A stretch of DNA of 64,000 nucleotides from Himantopus leucocephalus (taxonomy: Eukaryota > Chordata > Aves > Charadriiformes > Recurvirostridae), in NCBI GenBank assembly GCA_003993805.1, contig RSEF01000001.1, positions 90,353,578-90,417,577 of the forward strand, given 5' to 3'. Shown piece after piece: positions 36,668-46,300 of the stretch; position 1 is the first letter of the stretch; each line of letters starts with the position of its first letter. Made by a program: the position numbers and the translations under genes. The notes below the pieces were generated by a model. The model saw only the letters and a program-made list of their open reading frames with translations. It was not told where the DNA came from and made no database searches.

Positions 36668-37128
36668 TCCCCACTGTCTCTGCAAAATATGAAGACAGCG
36701 ACTGCACGCGCTGCAGCATCAAACGTTACTTGACGCTGGAAAAGGCCGTGTCCTTGAGGAACCGGGTCAAGTCATCGAGCTCCCGAGCACCAGCGTGCCA
36801 TCGCGGTGAGCTCTCGCAGGGGACGCAGCAGTTTTTGAGAAACTCCCTGAAGAAAGTGGCTTTTGCGGCTGCATTAAGCAAACCTCTTTTTTTTGGGGGG
36901 GTGGCGGGGAGGGGAGGGGTGTGAGACACACCGGACCCTCCAGCGCTGACGTGAACTTCCCGCCAACCCACCCCAGCGACGCTCCCACGAGCGGGAGTTC
37001 CCTCACCCGGCGGCCCCGCGGCCCCTTCACACGCCTTCTCCCGGCAGCCGGCAGCCGCCCCAGAGGGGCCCAGCGGGGCCGGGGCTGCCCCGGGGCGGGG
37101 GGGGGTACCCGATGCCACCGCCCGCCCC

Positions 37129-37173
37129 CTCCTCCTCCTCCCTCCTCCTCCTCCTCCTCCTCCTCCTCCTCCC
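37129..37173. repeat. (TCC/CTC)n microsatellite in TIGAR promoter
   Basis: A near-perfect TCC repeat of about 14 units lies 130-175 bp upstream of the TIGAR start codon. On the + strand, in the frame of TIGAR, it would read as poly-leucine. Purine/pyrimidine mirror tracts of this kind can form H-DNA. Confidence 0.9.
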
Positions 37174-37183
37174 ACCGCCGCGA

Positions 37184-37204
37184 CGGGGCGGGGCCATGAC
37201 GTCA
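37184..37204. promoter_or_regulatory. Sp1-type GC box next to a perfect CRE palindrome
   Basis: A GGGGCGGGGC box (37186-37195) is followed immediately by TGACGTCA (37197-37204), a full CREB/ATF palindrome, about 100 bp upstream of the TIGAR ATG. From memory, the human TIGAR promoter has been reported to depend on SP1 and CREB, which fits this pairing. Confidence 0.6.
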
Positions 37205-37303
37205 CCGGCGGGCGCGGGGCGGCCGGGCGCCGCAGTGCGGGCAGGAGGCGCCGGCGGCGAGGTGAGGCGAGGCCGGGCCTGCGCGCACCTGTGCGGCCGC
37301 GCC

Positions 37304-37335
37304 ATGGTTCGCTTCGGGCTGACCGTCGTCCGGCA
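37304..37335 (+). CDS. TIGAR: TIGAR coding exon 1
   Basis: The ATG at 37304 in GCGCCATGG context encodes [10 protein letters not shown] plus the first two bases of His11. Donor GTGAGT starts at 37336. The reading frame is also open upstream: in-frame ATGs at 37196 and 37112 would add 36 or 64 residues. The chosen start matches the conserved family N-terminus. Confidence 0.95.
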
Positions 37336-40300
37336 GTGAGTACCGCCGCGCACACACACACACACACGCCCCCTCCCTCACCCCCCCCCNCCCCCCCCCC
37401 CCCCCGGCTTCGCCGGTGCCGGGCCTTGCCTTGCCCTTCCCCCGTCTCTGCGCTGCCTTCCCCCCGCCTCCGCCGGTGCCGGGACGGGCCGTGACGTCAG
37501 CGGAATTCCCCCCCTCCCGGGGCGGTACGTTAGGCGCGCGCGGCTCCCTCAAGGGGTAACGGCCCACCGTCAGTCAGTCAGGCGGGGCCGGGGCGGGCGG
37601 GGGGGGTGCGCTGTGAGGGAGCCGCCGGGGAGGGTGAGCGCTGGTGCGGCTGCCGGGCGGGTTGGGGGGGGGCTGCTTGGTTACTGCCTCTGGTGTGAGC
37701 GGGTCTGGCTGGGTAGGTGAGCCTGTTCCAGTTAAACTGTTCAGATAAAGTCAAGCTGTATCAGTGTCGTTTGGTATTGATGGAAGTAGGGGGTTCCACG
37801 TAACATGAGCGAGCGCTATTTGTGAACTCTGGGGTGGCTGGTCATAAGACCTTTCTCCTGCCAAAAGCTCTGTGGTGGGGCAAAGTGTTTAGGAATGGTA
37901 GTCTAACATTTCTACTGTGAAATGTTAAAGAATCGGCGTTTGTGGCTTAGTTAAAATTGTTAAGGTGTGCTTTTCTTTCAGGCTACAGTGGATATTGAGG
38001 AAGTTTTGTTGTTAACTGGACTAAGTGGATATAGCTTCCTGCAGTTGACAGTAGTTAACTGTTTGATTTTTATGAAAGCTAAACTTTTACTCCTCTTTGG
38101 CATAATTCAGTTTAATACTGATCAGTCCAACTGGAGTAGTAACTTTTTTTTTTTTGTGATTTTACTCCTATTAAGAGTTACTGTTGACTTCCGTTAAAGA
38201 CCTGGATCTGCTGACTTGGTGCGCTAGTCATAGCCTTACTTTTACATCAGCCAGAAAACGTGAGCCTGAAACAGTTTGTTGAACTTGAAATCTTCATGTG
38301 GGACTTTTGCAGATGGTCAGGAAGATTCCAGTTCATTCACCCACAAATGGATGGGAGTTCATCCATCTGTTAGACTATGCTTGCATATGCTGGGCTATCG
38401 TAGCATGACTGCACGTTCTGCTCTTACCCCACCTCCAACTGATGACCAGCAGGATGGAGTCATCCAGCCTTCTGCATTTTCCTCAAGAGGCTGGAAATAG
38501 CTGTCAGAAAGTGGGTAGAGCCTGAAGAATTAAATTGTTGCCCCCTCTGCAAGAAAGTGTTTAAAGTGTACTAAAATACAGTGTTTTCTCTTAAAAGTAC
38601 TGGCCTTCAGTGATCAGTCACCAGTTTGGGGCTCGTCTTGAGGGCATCCACCCAGCAGTGTTGATAGCACTCTGTATAAAAACTAAGTGCGCACTTGGCC
38701 TTAGTACTACAAAAGTTTAAGCACATGACATTTTAGTCAGGTGAGGAGTATCAACAAAGTCAGCATGCTTAACTTCGTTTGTGTCAAGTTTAATTGTTAG
38801 ATTTTCCCTCCTGAATAAATCTGCACATGGTTTTAGTTGCTCTTCTCTTGAAATACAGCCAATTACAGTTTTCAAGATAGGATATTCTAATTCCTGAAGA
38901 AGGTGATGTTCATTCTAGTAGTTTTTCTGCAGCTCTGGCTTCTTAATGCTGTGTTACTTCAAGGTATGCAGCCTGCTCTCCTGCTATCTTTGATGACCTC
39001 TTCAATTGGCTTCCCTTTGAAGCACAGAGGTCCAGCTGGCTAGCACATGCTTTTTGTAAGAGGACTCCAGAGTCTTCTTATGTCTTCCCTCTCTCTGGCA
39101 TGGAGGCATTGTTGTAATAGATAAATTATAATGCATTTACAATAAATTTAAGAAATTACTTCCCATCCTTTTATTCCACATAGATTTGTCTTAATGAATA
39201 TTGACTGCATGATTAGGATTGACTACTTGAAATTTTTTGGTTTATTATAAAGTCTTGAAATACACCTTTTTGAGAAGAGGCTGTGCTGTACTGTATCTCA
39301 GTTTTCATATTCAGACTCCGCTGTCTCCTGTTGGTATCTAATATAATGTTTTTGAACAATCACTAAAACTTGTGAGTCAAGATTTTTTTTTTTTGTTTAT
39401 AATCTCTTACAGTGGAGAAACAAGATACAACAAAGACAAGATACTGCAAGGTTAGTATCAGTTATTCTACTAGCTTGGTAGAGATGGAAAATTATTCTTC
39501 CCTGCACAATGAGGAATCCTGTAACCAACTGCTGAAATGTTAAGTATTATTACAGAATAATATTGTAAACCTTAAGAGACCTTATTTGTAAGCCAAGACG
39601 TTAGCTTGATAGTTTTAGAGAACTATGAAGATTCTAAGTCAGTCTCCACAGAATATCAACAAATACCGATGGATTTCTGGTATCAACAGGAATATTGGAA
39701 TAGTTCCTTTTTCTAAATAGGGAAAAAAGGTTACCTGTAATCAAATAAAGTTATAGCAGCACCTGTTATTAAGGATTCCAGAGTGTCCCATAGCACTGTG
39801 TTAAATCTCAGTAGTATGAAGCCTGGGAAGAGGGCTTCTGGGACTCAGATGAGAAGTGAGAGCTGCAGCTCTGGTGAAGAACCAGCCAGGTGCATGTTTG
39901 TACGATGGAATTGGTAAGGAGCTGCAGAAGGATGAGTAAAGGTCACGTTGCAAAGGAGGCTATTGTCTTAAGAAGGTAATCTGTCACCTCCAAAAAAAGC
40001 CTACAGCAGTGCAAGGAAGAATAAAAAGTAAAGATTGTTTAAATGCTTGAATGTTCAATCTTTCTAGGAATGCAGTCTTTAGACAAAGCATTTGAAACCA
40101 GACTTCTCCTTAGTGACTGCTGACTTGTACACCCAGAACTGAAAACTCTGAGCTGCTGGGATGTCTGTTGTAGGAAAACTGAGGCTCACCGCTGCAAGAA
40201 ACCTAGTGGGGTTGTACTCTGAATAAATAAACTTTATATAATGCTACATGCTGTGAGGAAGAATCATGCTTCCAGATTTTCCTACCTCTGTTTTGACATT

Positions 40301-43300
40301 GCAGTTTACAGTTCTTGCAACATTGCTTTGTGTTCGTAATAAAGTGAATAAAGAATTGTCCCCTGCTTTATGTTCTTAAAAGTACCAATGATGTCTTTTA
40401 AATTCCTCGCGCTCTGTGTCAAATGACAGGTTGTTCTCCTCTCTCCAGTGTAGAAAGCAAACATTGCCTTGTGTTTCGAGAAGTGTAAGACCTATACAAG
40501 TATGGTGGGGTCTGAGGTCTCCCATGGCTGAATTATATACGAGGTGCTTGGAACTCAAGTTCTGGACTTCTGGTGTCCTGTCTTTTGCTATTGGAAGCAT
40601 ATAATGATTGTGTATTTGGTTGGTGAAAATTGTTTTTGTAGTTGTTCTGGATCTGATTAGAATTGCATGTGCTCTGCTTTGACTTCCTACAAAAGTAAAA
40701 TAGGTGATACAAGTGGGGACATAGCAATTTATTACAGGTTTGTCCCTCTGCCACAGTTCTTGGCTCTCCTACAGACTCTTGGAGCTGTGACAGGAGCACA
40801 CCTATTTCATTCGAGTTGGTTTAGGACAGCGTTGGGAGAACCAGCACTTTGGTAGAGTTCTGTGGCCAGTCAGTTTCACAGGCTACTTTGTCTAAAAACA
40901 ATTTTTGGAAGGGATGTTGCTTTTCAGCTAGGTTTATTCCAGCAACGTGCTCGCTATGCAGCTGCATGAGCATTAGTGTCAATGTGCAAGGTGGAGTAGG
41001 GGAGAGGAAGAGACCACAACAGATTGTGTTTACGTCAACTGAAAAATTCTTGTGAAACTGTGTCTTTGGCAAAGAGTGTGTGCTGCTTTCCGCATTACAC
41101 AGAATCCCTTCTTGTTGCCTCATTTCTTCAAGGCATTGTCAACATTAGGGAATGGGGAGGAGCAGGCATTTGGTAGTTGTCGGGACTTGACTCTCCTGAT
41201 GTGCATGTTTTTTCCATATATGTATTTTAGTATCAACAACGGTATCTCATTTGTATTGTCTTTTTTCTTATTTCCAATCAACAAATCTGTTTATAGAGTT
41301 TCAGCCTCAGTTGTAAGATTCCTCTTGCAGGAAGCCTACCAGTGACCATTCTAAAAAGGACAAGTGATTTGAAATGAGTACTCACGTTTAGAAAATGTAG
41401 GGGTCGGTTTTATGTTTAAATTTGTCATATCTATACATCAGTATAAGTATCATCAATAATGATCCTTCTATCTTCCTAGCCTGTACTCCCTTTTTTCATA
41501 TAATTTAACTGAGTTTAGGGAAGACCAGAGGAACAGTAACTTTTACTAAGGGTTGGCTTTACTGAAGGAGCAGCATTTTATTATGCCTGAGCAGATTATT
41601 TATTGTTGCCATGCTTGTTCAGCTGCTAAATTATCTAAAATTTGCATGTCTTAATGTTGATGGGGTTTTATTTTGTAGGTCAAGGAGTGGATGAGCCGCT
41701 CTCTGCAACTGGTTTCAGACAAGCAGATGCTGCTGGTTTATTTCTCAGTAATGTGAAGTTTACTCATGTCTTTTCAAGTGACCTTCTTCGAGCAAAGCAG
41801 GCAAGTGCTTCTTGAGGCAACTGAATATAAATATTAACTTCAGAATTTGGCGTTTATTTGGTGTTGATGATGCAGAAATAATACAGTGACGGAGAGCCAA
41901 ACGCTATTTTGATGGACTTAAAACTGCAGTTTGAGTTGTGCAGAATTCAAGAAGGTCTCTATGAGTAAGGAAATTTCAATGCAAACAGCTCAGTTAGGAA
42001 GCAGTGAAGGCCAGCTTGCTTTGCAGGATGTCATGCAGTGTTGTTCTTATGCTTTTGCCATTATTTTATATGTGCATAGGTTCTTGTTAAAGGAATAATT
42101 GGCACTGAGCAGTAACACAGACTGAAGTAAGTTTTTCTTTGAAGAAACAAACCAAATTGGCTGTGATATTGTTGAACTATCTTGTGCATTGTGGCAATAT
42201 GCTGTGTTTTTCTGAGGAATGCAGATCAATACAGGCAGGATCAAGTTGTGCTGTGAAGTCAGTACAAGGATCACTAAATGTGCAGAGAGGTTGGATTTTG
42301 GCGGGAACATAATAGTACGCCTCTCACCTTGATGCACTGTTTTAATAGGTTAATTAAAGAGGAAAAAAATGTTAATCACTGAGTAGGGTTACATGTGATT
42401 TTGTGTGAAAAATTAAAAAATACTCAAAAAATTAGGGAAATGGGAACTTTTAAAGGTAGAGGCATAGGTCAGCGGTTCTAGGAGGGTCACGTCTCCTGTG
42501 GAAGTCCTGTCCTTAATTCTCTCTTCTGCTACTGATGCTGTGATTTCAGGAGATACGTAGACTTCATGTGATTGAAGCTACTAAGCGATTCTTGATAGCC
42601 ATCGTGGTTCCTTGCTTTTTGCTATGTTGTCCAGCTACAAAGGTCTGTGAAGCCTTGCTGTAAATCAGATAAACCAAGTCTAGCGTAAATCCGCTTTTTC
42701 TCTTAAAACATTGCTCATCAGTTTTGCAAGACAGTCCCATGACCTGTTTTAGCAGCACCACTTTGGCAGAAAACAAATTACAGAGGGAGGAGCACAGGGA
42801 GGGAGGAGTGCAATTATTAGGTATTTTTTAAATGCATAGTAACTGCCTGACAAGTCACTTCCTCTAAGTGTGTGGATAGCGGTAATTACATTTAAAAACA
42901 GTCATGCTTTATAATGTTCATAAGATTCTCCGTGCTGTGTGCCTGCCCTAGGGGAATTGTTTTTGAATGTTCAGCCGCTTGAGAGTGAGGTTGGTAATTT
43001 TTTTCCTTATATTAGAGACAACCTTTTCCATGAGAAGCGTTTGCGCACTCATAATGTAGAAGACAGACCTGAATTTGTTCTTTGCATGAAGGAAATGTGT
43101 TTTGCCATTTGTTTGACAGGCTACCCAGACTTTGTGGAAGCTTTTCCAAAGATATGTAAAGCTGCAGTTTCTATTTGCTTGCAACTCCCTTTTTTGGCAG
43201 CTGCAAATCTATGAAGAAGTGTCCTTTACTATGCTGTTGCTTCATAGCTCAAGTATGAGAGGAATGTACAAATTCCCTAGCAAAAGAGGAAAAAATGGGT

Positions 43301-46300
43301 TTTAAAGAAACTGTTAGTGGTAAAGTTCAGTTTTCCTTGCAATGTCTCCTGCCTCAGCTGTAGTCAAGGTGTGTACTGGTTACTGGAACCAGGAGTGGTA
43401 CGTGGTCCTCTGGCTACTGCCTGTGGCTAACAGCTGAACATTCAAGCCTGAACAGGATAGGAGAAAACAGGGATGTGTGCGAAGAGAGTTTTACTAGCTG
43501 GGCAGGAATTCCACGAGCTAAAGGAGATGCAAAGTGAGTGTGTATAGGAAATGCAGAGGGAGGCTTTGCAGGGAAGCCTGTCTGAGCAGTAAGCCTAGGA
43601 GTGCAGGTTAAAGACTAGCTCCAGAAAGTAGCAGTGAAGAGAGCAGGCAGACCTGCAATGTGAAAATAAAAAAAGACTAGTTGGGCAGACTGGGATGAGA
43701 GCATAGCTCCATAAGACTTGTGAGCTTAACAGACCATAACACCAAAGTCTGCTGGGGAATGTGGGGCCTGCAGTGAGATGCTCATGCCGTTGGGACAAGA
43801 ACTCTTCAGGACTGTGGCAGGCTGGGCCCTGAGAAGAATGAGAAAAAAAATCTTTTGAGACTTTTCCATGTATGTAGTGGTAAGGTTTCTGAAACAGGCT
43901 GGTGTTCTAGTAATGGACAGTGTAGGAAAAGCGTGAGGAAGTTAATCTCCTTTTCAGAGCAGATTTTGGTTTCAACACAGTAAATAAAGCTTCGTTTTTA
44001 TTTACAGTTCAGAGTATGAATTAATGCTCAGTAGGTGAATGTTGTCTGTTCTATGTACTGAATGAGATATCAGTCCTGGAGAAATTTTAGGATATAATCG
44101 TACAATTAAGGGTGCTCTTCATATATACAAGGAAATTGATTCAACCCTATCTGAATTTTGACATTAGTCTGCAACAGAAATTTTAAGTTGCCTTTCCTAA
44201 GCAATGCATTAAATAGGTCATAAAATCTTGTTAGTGCAACGAGGCTGCTTATTATTTGCCGGAATCCAAGGAGTCTTTTCAAAATGAGTTCTTTGAATGC
44301 CTGTTCAATTGGATGTGGACATTTGCACAAGACTGGTATTAGCAGTCAAAACTGTATGTGAATCCAGTACAGCCTTCGCACTTTGGTGCATATAAAAACA
44401 GGAGCAGGTAAGCTGTCCTTTAGTTCCCATTACTGTCTGCGGCAGCCAGACAGCTGCATAATATCCAACACGCTAGAGCCTGTATTAGGCAATACTTTTT
44501 CCAAAGTTTCCATAGTTCCAACAGTTGTTAAAAGGAAACTAAGTTTTCTCTGTCTCTTGGCCATGCTATCAAAAGGCAGGCGAATGCGATAAGCTAGATT
44601 TCTGCCCACGCACCCCCCCCTCCAAAGGGTATCATCTGGTGCATTTCTCCCTTGTAACATCGAGGCTGACACTTCAGTATGTTGCCAGCAAACACCTTAC
44701 TGCCTCTTAACTGCTTCAAGGACATTTGGTTTCTGAGGTGCGTTAAGTAGCCACTTGCCAGAAAGATGCTATGTTTTCACAGTTGGATTAACTGATCAGT
44801 TTTTCGGAACATACTGCTTGTTAGTCTGGCCCAAGTACTACAAGTAAAGATTGCGTAGGCATGATTGCATTGTGAGTGGTGGCATACTCAAGAGAAGATG
44901 TGACTTCTATTCTGGTAAATCCTGCTGCTGCCATGCATCTTGCTGCCCACCTTTCATGGGTGCTAAGTGTCTTCAACTGTTCTGGACTTTGAGTTGTGAA
45001 AGAACTTTCAGAAAATTGCAGCTTTCCTGCATTTTATGGCCTGACAAAGGCCATATATCCGATTCTGACAGACACTACTAGCTGTAAAATTTTATCTGTG
45101 TTTGGAGTGTTGGGTGATTCACAATGTGATTCACATTGGCTGTGGTGTTGTAAGATGGTCTAGCGTTCCCGTGTGCTTATTGATGTGACTGTATGTTCAC
45201 TTTTTAGACTGCTGCCACAATTCTAGGAAAAAATAAGTTTTGCAAAGATTTGGAAATCAAGTATGATGCAAGACTTCGAGAAAGAGTAAGTGCTGAAAGA
45301 TTTTGTTTTAATATTGAACACGGAACAATTTGAAAATGTAACTTACTGCTGATGCAGTTGGCTTATTAAATGGTAGATTTGACAGTGGAGAGCACTATTT
45401 GATGTGGTTTTAATCACTGAAAACTGAACCCTTCACATCAGGTACTCTAAAGTGTTTGCAGAATTGTGAAGCAAAGCTGAATTTTATTGATTAGCACTGT
45501 AACTGTGATGCTTTAATGACTTAAGTGAGGTAAGATTTACACATAGAGGGAATTATCTTGAATGTAATAAAAAGCTCAGCACTGTTTTCTAACCCCATAT
45601 GTAAAGCGTTAAAGATACTCCTTCTGCTTACCTCTTCTAACCTAGTGACACAACTCGATGTTGACTTTTTATCTGTTTATACCTTTTAATTTGCACAAAG
45701 ACTACTGGAAAGCTTTCTGATGCTCGTGGAACAGTCTGCTTTCCTGATTAGCCTCTCTGTCTGATAACAGGCATAATTGTACCTCCTGTCTGTATTTAAG
45801 TATGTCTTGATCAGAATAAACTCAGATGCTGGCTGTTTCTGCAAATATGAATCACCTTTCAGATGTTTGTACTTAGAGTGTCAGCTGAATTTTAAATAAG
45901 GAAGTGCTACAAAACCAAAAGTGGGATGGCATATTGCCGGCAGCCAAATAAGTGATTAAGGAGCAGAACATGTTTGTACCATTTCCTATTTGGATCGCCT
46001 TTTTTCTGTGAGAAATTCCAGTTCTTCGCCTGAAACCAGGAAGTTAAATGCCTCCCGGTCATCTTTAGTTGCTTTACCATCTGACATTTTTGAAAATATT
46101 ATGGGTTGTGATACAGAATTTTAGAAAGAATGCTCTAAAGTCTCTGTTACATTGTTTTTCCCTTTCATCGCATTTATATGGATGTATAGAAATGACAGTA
46201 CAGTGTCTACAGTCCACAGGTTGTAAGTCACTACTCTGGATAGCTGGAATTAAGTTTGAATTGCATGAAAAGAAGCAAAGTCCTTTAAAATAACATATAT

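Larger units (their letters stand above)
36900..37700 (+). promoter_or_regulatory. TIGAR: CpG island and TIGAR promoter/exon 1 region
   Basis: Very GC- and CpG-rich sequence beginning shortly after the CR1 and running into TIGAR intron 1. It has no TATA box, several GGGGCGG Sp1-type boxes (37184-37193, also around 37091) and two TGACGTCA palindromes. This is typical of a housekeeping vertebrate promoter. The transcription start probably lies between about 37205 and 37290, but it cannot be fixed from sequence. Confidence 0.8.
37336..39412 (+). other. TIGAR: TIGAR intron 1
   Basis: A 2,077-bp GT-AG intron. Its first 350 bp continue the CpG island and contain a (CA)n run, a poly-C run with an ambiguous base and a second CRE palindrome. 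The rest is AT-rich and unremarkable. The acceptor is CTCTTACAG. Confidence 0.9.

Noticed and set aside
36726..37367. 213-codon minus-strand open frame across the TIGAR promoter and exon 1
   Set aside because: Its composition is Gly/Arg/Ala/Pro low complexity caused by the CpG island, the TCC repeat and poly-C. It has no recognisable domain and overlaps a proven exon on the other strand.
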